DNA of 64,000 nucleotides from Heligmosomoides polygyrus polygyrus (taxonomy: Eukaryota > Nematoda > Chromadorea > Rhabditida > Heligmosomidae): the NCBI GenBank assembly GCA_947396885.1, contig OX377203.1, forward strand, positions 7,502,001 through 7,566,000, written 5' to 3'. Both the position numbers and the translations under genes were made by a program. This document shows, one piece after another, positions 23,304 to 36,020 of this stretch (the first letter of the stretch is position 1; every line of letters begins with the position of its first letter). The notes under the pieces are model-generated. The model searched no databases, was not told the origin of the DNA, and was given only the letters and a program-made list of their open reading frames with translations.

Positions 23304-24299
23304 GAAGAGAATACAAAATGTTGGAAAGGTAACCATGCTTCTTTTGATCTACTTCTTTCAAGTGATGCAACCCAATGAGCGGTAGGAAATACCCAACAAC
23401 TTTGATAAAAAAAGGTTTCGGCTAAGACTACTAGAGTACTATGTAGAATTTTCATTGGGTTTTATTTAACGGTGCACATTACGTAGTTTTCTCGCGTACA
23501 CCAAATTAGTTTCAAGTTTGATTAACGCCCAAGGTGGCGAATTCTTTCATAATTACTAAGCTGGTGGATAGGTAACAAGTTTGCGTAGAATAAGGAGAAA
23601 CTTGACTTCACTATTTCCAGCTAGTTGCTTTGTTGGCTATTGAATTTTGATCTGCAGACATAAGCAAGAATATACATGACCTTCATCCCTCGACCGTAGG
23701 TAATTGGAGTAGAAAACCGTAGCATTTTAATCTAAGTTAGACCGAGCTCTCAATTTCCACTGTCACGAGCCAACACTCAGCACTATATGTCCCTAGTCGG
23801 CGTGCAACATATTTTGTTAACATTAGATTTGAGGAGTTCAGATAGCGTCTTGTCACAGATCACCCAAGCCAACAAGCGCAGTTGGGATTTTCTTTGGATT
23901 CAATCGTGCATTTACAAACAACTTCTTGATATCATCAGACGCGACAGATGATTCAAGACGCTTGAGAGAGGTAACTCGTGAGAGCTCGTCGCAAATGATC
24001 ACAGTGCTCGAAACGCTCGTCGTCAAGCAGACGGTCTTTCAGACGCGTAGCTTGAGTTTCGACGGGTTATCTGCAAATGCAAGCACGTCATAAGCGTATA
24101 ATAAATTGTAAAGAGCTGCCTTTTGGGGAACTAAAATTGCATCCATGACGACCACGACGAAAAGAGGGGAAAGTACAGATTCTCAGATTCTTGGTGCTGT
24201 CTTTGTTGTGAAACAATGCCTAGGGCTTTTCCTATGTCTGAAAACGCAAAATGCGTTTGTTGTTTTCTCTAGCAGAAGACGAACATGCATAGTAAATTA
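23304..24299. other. No gene recognised
   Basis: Unremarkable sequence between the Lys-rich open frame and Tc1 copy 1; no repeats or exons identified. Confidence 0.5.
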
Positions 24300-24301
24300 T
24301 A

Positions 24302-25835
24302 CAGTGGCGTCCAAACGTTTGTGAACGCTTGCACTTTTCGCCAGAACTCGCTTCAAATCAGCTTTAAAAATGTGAAATTTGGATATGTTGTGCCAATTAA
24401 CAAATCTTCCTATATCGTAGCATCAATGCTGTTCTATATCGGTCCTTCCATAATTCAAGCATAAAAACGAAAAAATCGTGAAGTCAGCCACATAGGTTAC
24501 AGTACTTCAGCAGCCTTCCTTATTGCCAAAGTCAGACAAGCCTTATAGTGGTACAATGTAGCTTTGCTAGTAACGAGTTGCAAAACCTTGTCTTTTAATT
24601 ACAGATTCACATCTCCTCGGCATGGACTCTAGAATTTGTTGATCACGTTGGATATCTTCCCTTTCTGCCTTCATTGTTCATATTTTCAGCCTTGTTTCTT
24701 GCTGTGAGGCTTGCTAAACTTCCAGCAAGGTATTTCCAAAGGTGTGCGATTGGGTTCAGATCCGGTGACTGAGAAGGCCACGAGATAAGATGAATTCCAT
24801 TTATATTGAACAACTCCTCTATTGCCTTAGAAACATATTTCGGGTCTTTTCCTGTTGGAATGTCCACGGCGTTCGGAACGTTTTTCTAGAGTGTGGAAGC
24901 ATAACATTGTTCAAAATCTCCTGGTGGCGTTTGAAGTCCACAACTCCTTGGACTTGGCAAATAGGGTCTGTTCCGTGCGCGTTGAAGCATCCTGACACCA
25001 TAACACTTTCTCGGCCATGTCTAATAGTTGGAAGTTGAAACATTCTGTCGTACCTCGCGCCTTTAAGACGTGTTACGTAGTGTGGTCCAAATATCTTGAA
25101 GTTACTCTTGTCTTGAAAAGCACTTTTTTTCAACTCCTTGGCAAACCGGAGTCTAGCTTACCCATTCTTCACGCTGATGAACGGTTTCTTAACGGTACCT
25201 CTTCCATAGAGTCCAGAAAATCTCAGTCGACGTTCTACCGTGCTCACACTCACATCTAAGCAGTGGTGAGCAGCTAAAGACTTCTTTATATCGACGGCGA
25301 TCAATGAAATGTTACGCCCCGACATCCTCTGGATGACAGAATCGCCTCTAGAATTCGTAATCCGAGGGCTGCCAGACTTAGAAGCATGTTCCGCTGTTCC
25401 GGACTGCTTCATTCTCTTGACTGCAGCAGCAACTGTCGAAATTTCGCATCCTAAAAGTAGTCCTATCTGTCGATAAAAGACTTTCTTCTGGACGAGCCAA
25501 AAAATGGAGTCTCGTACGTGAGCAGAGATATTCCTTCCTCTTGGCATACCAGAGAGTTTGATAGAGACCACAGTATGTCAAGACGCTACTCTTCTGGCTT
25601 CATAAGAAGATGTACCGACAAATACACTCGATGCCTTAGCAGCTCAGCTTCGACCGTTGCACAAGACTGACCTTGCACTTGCAAGAAAAACGATAATAAC
25701 GAACGTAGAGTAGACCAAAGCATCGTTGTTGCGATCTAATTTGCTACCGTATTTCCAAATTTCTCCCTGTTTGGACTTTTTTAAGGCAAGTTATGACGAA
25801 AAATGCAAGCGTTCACAAACTTTTGGACGCTACTG
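24302..25835 (-). mobile_element. Tc1-like DNA transposon, copy 1
   Basis: About 1534 bp with terminal inverted repeats CAGTGGCGTCCAAACGTTTG at the left and the matching CAGTAGCGTCCAAAAGTTTG read from the right. TA precedes the left end; the right flank is CA, a mutated TA duplication. Encodes a broken transposase on the - strand. Same family as 52196-53730. Confidence 0.92.
24643..25571 (-). pseudogene. Tc1-like transposase, broken
   Basis: Three overlapping pieces on the - strand: N-terminal paired-type HTH (25158-25571; RQIGLLLGCEISTVAAAVKR), middle catalytic part (24819-25133; VMVSGCFNAHGTDPICQV) and C-terminal piece (24643-24867; SWPSQSPDLNPIAHLWKYL). A frameshift lies at the FQQDND-type motif (reads WTFQQEK, then DPKYVSK in another frame), and the last acidic residue is Ala (LNPIAHLW instead of LNPIEHLW). 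It cannot encode an active DD34E enzyme. Confidence 0.9.
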
Positions 25836-27660
25836 CACGTCGTCGTTACGGCGCTTTTGCCGTCACTCATCATGCAAGGATCATAACCTGTCCTTGGTTT
25901 GCTAGAAGCATCCGGTCTACGGAGCATAAGCAAAAAACAAATGACAATGTCACCGCTCTATGGGGATAACAATCTTCAAGCAGTATCGGTTAACGTTCTA
26001 CGCTAGCCGATAGCCGAATCGCCTTTTTTCCCTCACAGCACATAAAACTATTCTCCTCAGCTCCAGTGTTTCTATCAACGCCTCAGTGGCCCGTTAACGT
26101 GCCAGATATTCAACTTGCGCGCGGATCTTGAGTTTGTGTTGAAACTTTCGGATCAACTCAGTTGCTCATCAATGCGGTCCTTGCATCGTGCACCTTGCAC
26201 ACTTTTCCCACTTCCTCGGCTCCTACGGGCATCGTGGCATTATTTCGAAAACTATGATACGTCATTAACCATATAACGATACCTTACTTTTGAAAGTCTA
26301 CTTGACAACAGGGCATGTAGCCTTCACTCGCTCTTCCACATTCAGCTCGGCTCTCAAAAATAATGTAATTTTCAGGGGAACCCCTGACCCCTGGAGGAAG
26401 GAGCATCACCACCATAAACCATACACTATTGTAAATAAAATATGGAACACTCCATTTTCTGTCGACCTAATCGACTACATCCCTTGGAGAGAACACCCAG
26501 AATGGCCCACCCTTCTAAAATTAGCTCTATGTACTAAAAGAATACTTGCATTTAGTATTGTCAACGACAACCGGATAATAGTGTCTGTTTCAGATAGAGC
26601 AACCGCAGCATGAAATTAATGATTTACTACCAGTTTACGAAAGTAACGACGGAAATCTTTAATAAAGTTTAATCTATGACGTTGTTACAATGGTTTTTAA
26701 AAGACTGTTACATGCATATGCAAGGAGATCAATAAACCGAATTTCAGGCGTGGTATCTATAGAAGGCGATACCACGGGATATGCAAACGTTTGATTTAAA
26801 CCAATAAAAGACTTGTTGTTCACGATAGATTGTTATGTTGTTATGTTTGTTATTGTAGGCGCATCATTGGGTCTGTCGCAAACGTTGCAATGTGATACAG
26901 CCTCATATCCCAAATTTTCTCTAACATTCAAATGAGATAGTGATGTAATGATGATGTGGATATGAAAGGCAGTATGAGTCAAAATAACCTTTCCCACTTT
27001 TTTTCAATATATAGCCTAAATAAACTACCACTGGCAAACACGTAGATTTACATGCTTGGCCTAGTATCGCCCAATCGCACACCAAAGTTGTCAACAAGAA
27101 ATGTGTTAAAAGGATATTTCAGTCTAAAATGCAGGTAGATGGCACCTAAAAGAAGTAGGTAAAAGGTAGGTACCTGAAATATAAGTTTGAAGAAAGAGCA
27201 ACATGAATAATTAACAACGTTGCGCGAAAATACAATAATTTAAGGACAAAAGGGAAAGGACAGCCCGAAAATTGATCAGCTGATCAGTATTATCGATCAG
27301 GTTTAGAGGACGCCTCGATTTCGATTTTCATTCTAGATCCTTGCCACGATCAGCTAGAGCCAGGCATATCTCTACCGTCGGCCATGCGGCGCTGACAGCA
27401 ATAATGGCCCGCTTCAATATTGCCGCTGACGCACTTCCCCGCTGAAGCTCAAACGCATCGAACGGCTCGGAAGACGCGTCAAGGTTTGCATTGCCGGCGA
27501 TCTCTACGTCTCTGCCCTATGCTGAAAGATAGCCTGCCGCGTTGCCGCAAATGTTCAGAGGCCTTATGAACGTGGCACACAAACTCATTCTTCTGTGCAG
27601 CCCTTCAGCAAGGCGACAATGTGGAAGAGTGACAAAATGAGGCAGTGTGACCCAATGTCA
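25836..27660. other. No gene recognised
   Basis: Only the 107-codon frame at 26290 stands out. AT-rich from 26600 on; a short GATCAGCTGATCAG palindrome lies near 27278. Confidence 0.5.
26290..26613 (+). other. Unrecognised 107-codon open frame
   Basis: Contains RKEHHHHKPYTIVNKIWNTP and TLLKLALCTKRILAFSIVND. No domain recognised, no splice or promoter support. Confidence 0.2.
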
Positions 27661-27720
27661 AACGATGCTATGAAATATAATAATGCTTCGCCTTCAAGGT
27701 AATGTTTTTGAAGCTGTAAA

Positions 27721-27960
27721 GATCTCCGCACACTTTAGCGGCAACGCGGCAGCACTATCTATATCTATCAGTAACCACATGTATAGGGCAGAGACGGGCA
27801 ATAACTATTCAAGGCATTATTGCCGCTGCAGCCGCTTTGTCATAGAAACTGATAATAATGATGATAATGATAACGAAACCGCATTGGCGACGGGGTAAGG
27901 TGGCAAATCTGAGTACGAGTGCCTCCTACGCGCCAGTTTTGCTGCCCACGAGGCAGTTTT
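27721..27960. repeat. Fragment of the CCGCACACTTT inverted-repeat family
   Basis: After TAA the sequence AGATCTCCGCACACTTTAGC and GGCAACGCGGCAG match the ends of 133-913 and 59987-60195. The right end is not resolved. Confidence 0.5.
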
Positions 27961-28254
27961 GCTGCCTGCTGTGTGCCGCATCTCAACAATGCTTTTTAAA
28001 TTCGTATCATTCCCTTGCAACGCATATGCGTCAGACAAAGCTTATGCTCCTACAGGATGTAATATTGGCCGCCTTAACCAGTTGTTCATTATAGCCATAA
28101 TTGCGGAAGTCTCTTCTGATCTACAGCAACTTCTGGTTTACCAAGCATCCACTTGATAGCCAACCAATGTAGGGCCAAGACCTAGTTTTTGCATGAGGAT
28201 GTGGTATATTGTTGGTTAAATTCCCATAATGGTGTTCTGTTGCGATTAAGACTA

Positions 28255-28326
28255 GCGCCAGGCGAGAATCGAACCCGAGCCACCTTCTAGACGGGGAGGA
28301 ATGGTCTACGATATTACACCACCGGA
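28255..28326 (-). repeat. tRNA-like sequence (pseudo-tRNA or SINE head)
   Basis: On the - strand: GGTGGTGTAATATCGTAGAC, then after about 30 bp CGGGTTCGATTCTCGCC, a good B box. Length fits a tRNA, but acceptor and T stems pair poorly. Confidence 0.38.
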
Positions 28327-28789
28327 TCAGTTCAATCAAACAGAACATCCACATCTCGTGCAACAAATCAGCACTTCATCATCACATTTTCAAACGCTGG
28401 CCAACATATTACCTAACGGTGTGCCTCGCGGTTGTCTGTCTCAAGGAATACAACACATTTACTCCATATTTTCCTACTACGCATATAAACCTTAAGAACC
28501 TTATTTGTGGAACAACAACAAAATAAGGTTTATTGAAGGATTTCGTGAAACCTATACCCGATGTCTTCTTCGGTTCTAATGGTAGGATAATATTGTCATT
28601 AACATTCTAACGAACCTGTGAGCACGATCCTACTATATATAAGCGAGAACGGTCGTTTGTCTGTGGGTGAGTGTGTGTGTGTTCGTTTGCACAGAAGTGC
28701 TGAAGGGAGTGTGTTGGGAGGAAGTATGGGGAAGGGAGGGGGGGGGGGAGTTGTAGTGGTCACCAGTGGTCAACTGTTGTAGTTGTCGA

Positions 28790-29590
28790 CAGGCGTCCAT
28801 GTTCAGACGACATGTCACCAATGTCGCGCAAAGGACGTTCAGGTTGAGAAGAGATGTCAGCGATGTCGCGCTAGGGGTTCCGGATTCACACGACGTATCA
28901 ACGCGCAAAGCACGTCCGACTTGAGAAGACATGTCACCGACGTCGTTCATCAGGTGTCTGGGTTCATAAGAGGTGCCACCGATGTCACGAAAGGCCTTCC
29001 AGATTCAGACGACGTGTAACCGATGTCGCGCCAGGGTTCCGGATTCACACGACGTGTCAACGATGCAGAGCACGTCCGGCAAAGCACGTCCGGCTTGAGA
29101 AGACACGTCATCGACGTCGGTGAAGACAAAAGATATGTCACCGACGTCACCGATGTCGCGACAGGGTTCCGGATTCACACGACGTGTCAACGATGCAGAG
29201 CACGTCCGGCAAAGCACGTCCGGCTTGAGAAGACACGTCATCGACGTCGCTGAAGACAGAAGATATGTCACTGACGTCACCGATGTCGCGACAGGGTTCC
29301 GGATTCACACGACGTGTCAACGATGCAGAGCACGTCCTGCAAAGCACGTCCGGCTTGAGAAGACATGCCACCGACATCGCGCATCAGATGCACTGGATAC
29401 AAAAGAAATGTACACCAATGTCGCGAAAGGCCTTCCAGATTCAGACGACGTGCCACCGATGTCGCGCAAAGCGCAAGTTCGGGTAGAGAACACATGTCAC
29501 CTACGTTGTTCAACAGGCGTCCGGGTTCGGAAGAGATGTCACCGATGTCGCGCGAGGATTCCGGATTCAGACGACGTGTTACCAGTGAAG
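28790..29590. repeat. Minisatellite, about 130-bp units
   Basis: Three close units start with GATGTCGCG at 29022, 29152 and 29282 (period 130). More diverged half-units with TTCCGGATTCACACGACGTG-type cores extend to both sides. Long open frames across it (for example 29120-29617) follow from repeats lacking stops. Confidence 0.85.
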
Positions 29591-30465
29591 GTGGGACCAG
29601 TAATGGGGGACCGGTGAAGGATGGATTCCAGTAAGGGGACCGGTAAAGGGTTGACCAATAAATTAGGGACCAGTGAAGGTGGGACCAGCAATGGGGACCG
29701 GGGGGGGGGGGGCATCTAGTGAAGTTGGAACCGGTGAAGGAGGGGAGAGGGGTCCAGTGAAGATGGGACCGGTGAGGAAGGGACCAGTAATGGGGACCAG
29801 TGAAGGGGAGGTTAGAGTGGTCCAGTGAAGGGGGAACCAGGGGCCGGATTCATCAAAGTTACTGCAGTAACTTTAACGGAGAATTGTAACGCGGCTTATC
29901 GCTCACCATATCGCTTGATAAGCCGCGTTATCTGAGCTCTTTGCTTGCAATTCTCCGTTAAAGTTACGGCAGTAACTTTGATGAATCCGGCCCCAGTAGA
30001 ATGTTGACCAGTGAAGAGGGGACCAGGTGAAGAGGGGACCGGTGAGGAAGGGACCAGTAATGGGGACCAGTGAATGGGGGAGGGGTCAGTGAAGGGGAAC
30101 CGATAGAAGATTGACCAGTGAAAGAGGGAACCAGTGAAGGAGGGACCGGTGAGGAAGGTACCAGTAATGGGGACCAGTGAATGGGGAGGGGGAGGGAAGG
30201 GGTCCAGTGAAGGGAGACCGGAAAAGTATTGATGAATAAAAGGGGGACCAGTGAGGGTGGGATCAGTAATGGGGATCGGTGAAGGATAGGATGACCAGCG
30301 AAGAGGGGACCAGTAAAAGGAGGTCCAGTGAAGGTGGGAGCGGTAGTAGGGACCGACGAAGGGGGAGGGGGACCAGTGAAGGGTGAACCGGAAAAGGGCT
30401 GACAATAAAGGGGAACCAGTTATAAGCGACCAGTTAAGGGAGGTACAGTGAAGGTGATGGACCTG
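29585..30465. repeat. Minisatellite of GGGACCAGTGAAGG-like units
   Basis: Irregular, purine-rich array of short units with variable G runs (poly-G at 29700-29712), interrupted by the MITE at 29841-29993. The proline-rich - strand open frame 29896-30405 is a repeat shadow. Confidence 0.82.
29841..29993. mobile_element. Foldback MITE inside a minisatellite
   Basis: 153 bp; near-perfect hairpin with ends GGGCCGGATTCATCAAAGTT; CAG on both sides (29838-29840, 29994-29996). Interrupts the GACCAGTGAAGG array. Confidence 0.88.
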
Positions 30466-30469
30466 TTTT

Positions 30470-32100
30470 GCCCTATTCCGCTATACCATTCTATATAGCA
30501 AAACCAGTTTTTTTTCGTAATGAATGAGAGAAGGCCTAAGAGTAGAAGAAGACGTTCGAGGTTTTCTATTCTCCGGGTTTGGGGCGAAGCCCCAACCAGA
30601 CGTTTGGCGGCCGGCAGGCCGTTGAACGTCTGGTATATGCATATTGTCGCATGTGAGAACCATTAAGCGTCTCTCTATTTTCTTCAGCCAATCCGGCGCA
30701 AGACGTTTAGCTGTTCTGCTGCATTGGGACTTGATGATACTGTCAGTTTTCCACGTTTTCAGCACTTCAACAGTTTTCCATAGTTCAGAACTTGTTCGGC
30801 ATGAGCTCTGCCTTCAAAATGTTCAACCTCGTTCACAGCTCCAGCTCCTGAACTAAAGGCCAAAGACCCTCCCCTGAGTTGTTACTTAGCACTCAGAAGC
30901 GATCTTCAGAAGCTGTTGAAAACACTTGGTAGCACTTATTGCTTTCACAGTGTTTTCGATAAGGCCTGAGCCGTTTTCAGTTGGTTGTGAACCTGTCAGT
31001 AGTCGTCAAACCTAATGGCTTGTCAATGATAGCCGGCTATGATAAATCCTAGAAGAACAACCGGCTGTCATATGCGGTAGTTTACAAATAATGCCTAATC
31101 ATTAGTTACGCACAGACAATCACACAGTGGTAGATGGATAGATGGATGGATGAATGAGAGAGGTTCATTCTATAGTTTTGGCCTACTAGCGGGAGGCAGT
31201 GCATGAACGCCTCGCCACCACCACTAAGCAGTACAGGTGCGAACGACGTAACTTCAATCTTCATTTCGCTGCAACGAAAGTCATCTTAGTGCGAAGTTCA
31301 ACCATCTTCCTATGATTTCAGGATGTTCCCTTCGTCCGTTCATATATGATGTTAAAGTAGCTCCCGTCCTTATATTCAACCTGCCGAGTAGCAAATTCAT
31401 GAGTTGGATTGTGGGGGATATCTCGTCGGAAGACACTAAGGTATGGAAGATGTGGATAAATATACAAACTATGCGCAAGCCTCCCTGACGTAACTTTGAT
31501 GTGTAACTTGGCAGCAGCTCTCCTCCGTTCACCATAGCATGAAAGCAGGTACTCGCGCCTTGTGTCTGACAAAATTTGGATCTGCTTGTGTAAATATACA
31601 GTAAACGCTTCTCACGCTCCGTACTAGAGATGCATTGTTGTGATGACCACTTTTCTTTGCTAACCTTGTTTCGTATTCCTACGGAATCCTAAAACTCGGG
31701 TGAGCCATGGCAAGGAAAGCGGGCCTACATAAGCTCAGAGGAAGTAGCCTGGTAGGACTACTCTTTCTGCGTCCTACGACATCAATCACTAACTGGAGTA
31801 GACTACGCCTATGACCACTAATCCACAAGATTTTGTTTTCCCTGGGCTGCATAAAAAACTTCACATCTAAGGAGTGACCCCTCCAATGCACATCCACCCA
31901 AACGTTTACCAGGACTGAAGGGAATAACCTGTGTATGGTTGTATATTAAGCTGCACATTTTTAGGCGCAATGCGAGTTGGTGGGAGGCAGCCAATCAGTA
32001 CTGAAAAAAGTACGTGGTGGCGCTTTCCACGTGTAGGACGAGTTTTTGCCCGTTTGTTCGCGCGATACGTACCGTTCGACCTAGGCCCCTCTCGTTGTAA
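30470..32100. other. No gene recognised
   Basis: Contains the dispersed repeat 31165-31450 and a short GATAGATGGATGGATGAATG tract near 31139. No exon support. Confidence 0.45.
31165..31450. repeat. Dispersed repeat shared with 1640-1925
   Basis: The - strand reads IPHNPTHEFATRQVEYKDGS and YERTKGTS, parallel to the first copy. Function unknown. Confidence 0.6.
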
Positions 32101-33555
32101 CTTTCATTGTTGCAGGTACGTACGCGTCGATCGCAGTTATTCTTCCTCCGCCAAGCCGCGAGCGCTCATCGCACGCGCGCACCTGCCGCAATATTTGGGC
32201 TAGCGAATTGGCATCCGCGCGATCGTTCTCACGTATCTTCGCGACAGAGCGCGAAATCTTTCCTTCTTTCCTCCCTGCGCGCTCATGGGGAGTCCGCGGC
32301 TGGGTTCTGCGCTCTTCGAGGCTAGGGAAGGGAGTCCGGTGTGTGCTATCAAAGCTGCTCGTGTGGAACTGCTTTCCTCGCTCAGGGGGAGTCGCGGATG
32401 GGTTCTGCGCTCTTCTAGCGCAGAACCAGGCTAGGGAAGGAAATCCATGTTGTGGTGCATCCGAGCTACTCATACGAGAACTGCTTCCGTCTCCCAGGGC
32501 TCTCCTGTAGCGGCGGTGGAAGAGCCGTGATCCGCCACCGACCGCTCAACGATCCTCCTCCATATCGACTGACCGTGGTGTCGGTGGATATCGAGAATTG
32601 CCACGTCGACACGACGCGACCGCACGCGGCTTGGCGGAGGAAGAAGAGCCGCCACCCTACGCGTCAGTTCGTGCAGGACGGATAATTCCACGGTCTCACT
32701 TAGACCTAACCAAATTCTGCTGATGCACTCCACTGACACCACGCTCAGTCAATATGGAGGAGGGTCGTTGAGCGGTCGGTGGCAGATCGCGGCTCTTCCA
32801 CCGCCGCTACAGGAGAGCCCTGGGGACGGGGCAGTTCTCGCACGAGCAGCTTGGACGCACCACACCCTGGAGTCCCTTCCCTACCCTGTCTCTGCGCTCG
32901 AAGACCGCAGAACCCAGCCGCTGACTCCCGTGAGCGACGAAGGCAGTTTCACTCGACGCTATACTTACAACGATGAACCTTTCATGGACGAGTTGTGGGG
33001 GCGCGCCGATGGGCTTGGGGAGCGGTGCTTATCGTGGAGCGCGGTCTGAGGGCGGAACAAAGCCCCGCCCTCAGACTCCACAACCTTTGCTCCGTCCGGA
33101 TGCCACGAGCACCCCAACCAAAAATTGTGGTTTCGGCCTAACCGCCGAAGCAGTGGGCCTGAAGCCATACACTGCGAAACACTCCTCGTCGCTATGCAGG
33201 CTGTGGCGTATGCGGCGCGGGTTGTACGAGAATCGCTCTCGCGGCAAAGATAATCAAAAATCGATACGGTGGCGTTCCACCACGTCGTTGTTGTTGTAAC
33301 CCGCCCCGGACAACTCTTCCGTGAAAATTTCATCGTTGTAAGTGTAGCGTCGAGTGGAAGTTTCCACACGAGCAGCTTTGGTGGGACACACCCTGGAGTC
33401 CCTTCCCTAGCCTGTCTCTGCGCTCGAAGAGCGCAAAACCCAGCTGCCGACTATCACTGCGCGACGAAAACGTGCTCCAATGACAACGGCTCGGATGGCG
33501 TGAGCGGACGCTGGCACTTTGCCACGTCAGCGCCTGGTTAGGACTAATGGCTATC
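32100..33555. repeat. GC-rich dispersed repeat, partly inverted pair
   Basis: 32695-33555 repeats the order of 2604-3318, with a central GC-rich insertion near 32980-33350. 32280-32560 carries the same units in opposite orientation, so the two halves form a loose inverted repeat. Confidence 0.65.
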
Positions 33556-33559
33556 TAAT

Positions 33560-34480
33560 TCCACGTTGTCGCGAACCGCGAGTATCGCTCCTTTCAATTC
33601 TGCCGCGGGCGCCCGTACCCTCAAGGCTTCCCTCCGTAAGGCGTGTGCTGCCCGGCCTGCCGTCGCGCTCTGCTCAAAATAAGCTCCGCCCATAGCCCCC
33701 CGCGGCTATAAAAGCCGCGTGGTCCGGCGCCGGCTGGCTCTTTCTTTCCGGTTCCCTCGTCTCGACCGGTCGGTCCTCCGACCGTGTGCCGCCTGCCTCC
33801 GGCGCTGGGCTTGGCCGGTCCGATCGATGCGCGTCATCGATCGTGATCCGCGCTTCGGGCACCGCTCTGCCGCGGGCAGTGCGCGTCGCCCTTTCGCCAT
33901 GCTGTCAGAGTCCAAAACCATCCCGGAGGAAGCTGAGGGGCCCTACCGCGCCTCACGACATTCCATTGCTGGGGGCACGGCTGACGTTCACCTGCCCCAT
34001 TGGAAAGGCCCACTCCAGAGAGACGCTCATTCCATCTATCGATCGCTGAAGCGGACAAGTGAGTTCTAGTTCCATTACAGCACCGTTTCGCCCTTATGTT
34101 ATTTTGTAATGTTGCGTATTCATATGTATTCTGTTAGAAACGGCTATGTATTATAAACATGTAATGGTACATCTGTTGGGCACCGGGCAGGAGGTGCATG
34201 GTTGGTCCCTCGGTATGGTTGACTTGGTCGCGCGTGTTCGCACAGGACGCCGAGCGCATATCGATCGGCCGGCATCCTGGCAGCGGCGCACCGGCTCCAG
34301 CGGGAGTGCGGTGCCTCGCGCCCACGGGCGGGCTCCGCCCCGTGGCCGTAGCGCCCTAGCGCCGGCTCACGGGCGGGCTACGCTGACCGGCGCGGGAGAG
34401 CGCCCCGCCGCTTAGCCGGTCGACAGCAATACATGCACAAGTCTACCCAAGTCTCCCGTGGGGTAACAATTAACATTACA
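33560..34480. repeat. GC-rich island with a TATA box, possible LTR
   Basis: Clearly more GC-rich than the surrounding DNA. Holds GGCTATAAAAGCC followed by a pyrimidine-rich stretch, and later an AT-rich tract (about 34080-34165). It could be the promoter part of an LTR or a CpG-rich repeat; no downstream gene was recognised. Confidence 0.4.
33707..33713 (+). promoter_or_regulatory. TATA box candidate
   Basis: TATAAAA inside the near-palindrome CGCGGCTATAAAAGCCGCG. A TC-rich initiator-like stretch (GGCTCTTTCTTTCC) starts about 27 bp downstream. No transcript evidence. Confidence 0.4.
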
Positions 34481-35416
34481 GTCCCGGGTTCCCACTACAT
34501 GCCTCTACGAGGATGCCGTGAATGGGCTCCGCCCACTTGGGCGAGCGGGGCGCTCACGCTGCGCCCCTGCCGACGGGGTGCGAGATGGGTCTGGACCTTG
34601 GGGTTGCCCACGCTACCTAGGCGGAGGCTGTGCAGGCTTAGCAGGCGTCGGCTGCCATGGGGCAGTCGGTTGGGACCAGTCAAGTGGCACAGCTTCACCT
34701 GCACTGGGACTACCGATTCGCAACACACGTCTCCATATCCGACTGCTACGCTGAAATAGGTCGAAGCCCATAGACTGTCTCCCCAATGCCTATAGCGCCG
34801 TTTTTATTCCTGATTTTTGCGAGAGTATCAGGTGGACTTCCACTCTTCGCTTGGAGTTTGACATTGAGTGGTCCATCTTGCTAATAGGCACAAATGCCAA
34901 CCTCAGATATAGCTCAGCTCACTACACTCCTAGGAAGAGCGCACCAGGTGCACAAAATTTTAAATTTCATAGACTCGGAACGTCCTATAGGGCTACCACA
35001 CATGGTGACCCCCTCCCGAAGCACATAGCTACCTCTTCGATCATCTATCGCAGCGCGTGCGCCGAGTAATTAAATATTTTGAAATTCTGAACAGCGTGGC
35101 ACTATTGGCTCTAAAAGATTATACAAGATTTACACAGCCAAAGTTGCAAGTTGAGTCTGCGTGGGGGGTACACATAAAGAACAACCATGCATATGTGCTA
35201 TAGTCCTTTATTGGGTGGAATTCACGTCTTAAGCAGCATTCCTAGTTGACGGAATAATAGTATAAAACACGGCTGACTGGAACGAAAGAAATGTTGAACA
35301 GATTCAAACAACCCTGGCTATCGCCGCGGTCAGCAGTCAACGACCACTCCTCCGTAATTAGACGCGGGAGAATATGACGTGACAATAAGCAGTGAGCTAA
35401 CGCGAAAGTGTAAAGG

Positions 35417-36020
35417 CTCCCGCACACATTGAATTATAAAACAACCAGAATTTGCTGCCACCGTAATCCAGTGTGATATAGCCATTATCACCTGCGAAGA
35501 CGGCAACAAGCGCCAATACAAAGTGCGGTTCCGGCATTTTCTTATCTTGTCGGCTACAATATGGTTAGTCTCAGAAAAATAAAGGCCAGTGCACATACAT
35601 ATACAAACCAATTTCACGCAAAAAAGGGCAGCAAGGACAGCAACTCCGTGATCCTACCCAGAGGCATAAAATGGCTCTGGGTAGGATCACCAATGCCACC
35701 TTTTGCAATGCCTCAAGAATGTGGAGTTACAGAAAAGTCGAAGACTTACCGCTGAGCTGCACTGAATTATAGAAATCATCTAGAATTTGCTGGTGCCTGC
35801 CTGCCAAACCTGCCCACTAGGATGTTGGTTTGGATAAGTATGTGTATGGAGTTTATTTTTTGAAACCCACCATATTGTAGCCGACAAGATAGGAAAATGC
35901 CGGATAACCGCACTTTGTATTGGTGCTTGTTGCCGTCTTCGCAGGTGATAATGGCTATGTCACACTGGATTACGGTGGCAGCAAATTGAATTGAGTTTTA
36001 TAATTCATACCCGCACACAT
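35417..36020. repeat. Inverted-repeat element
   Basis: Left arm 35417-35565 and right arm 35869-36020 are inverse copies (shared CTTATCTTGTCGGCTACAAT and CGAAGACGGCAACAAGC). The spacer contains a separate short hairpin (35648-35690). Confidence 0.7.
35648..35690. repeat. Perfect short hairpin
   Basis: GTGATCCTACCCAGAG and its exact inverse, separated by 11 bp. Confidence 0.8.

Noticed and set aside
28255..28326. Functional tRNA gene on the - strand
   Set aside because: The B box is good, but acceptor and T stems pair poorly and there is no clear terminator; kept only as tRNA-like.
29120..29617. 165-codon Arg/Cys-rich frame
   Set aside because: It is a direct product of 130-bp repeats lacking stops, with no start context or splice support.
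29896..30405. 169-codon proline/threonine-rich - strand frame
   Set aside because: It is the translation of the GGGACCAGTGAAGG satellite and the MITE.
33719..34069. 116-codon frame in the GC-rich island
   Set aside because: GC-rich DNA gives long frames on both strands here, with no conserved motif.
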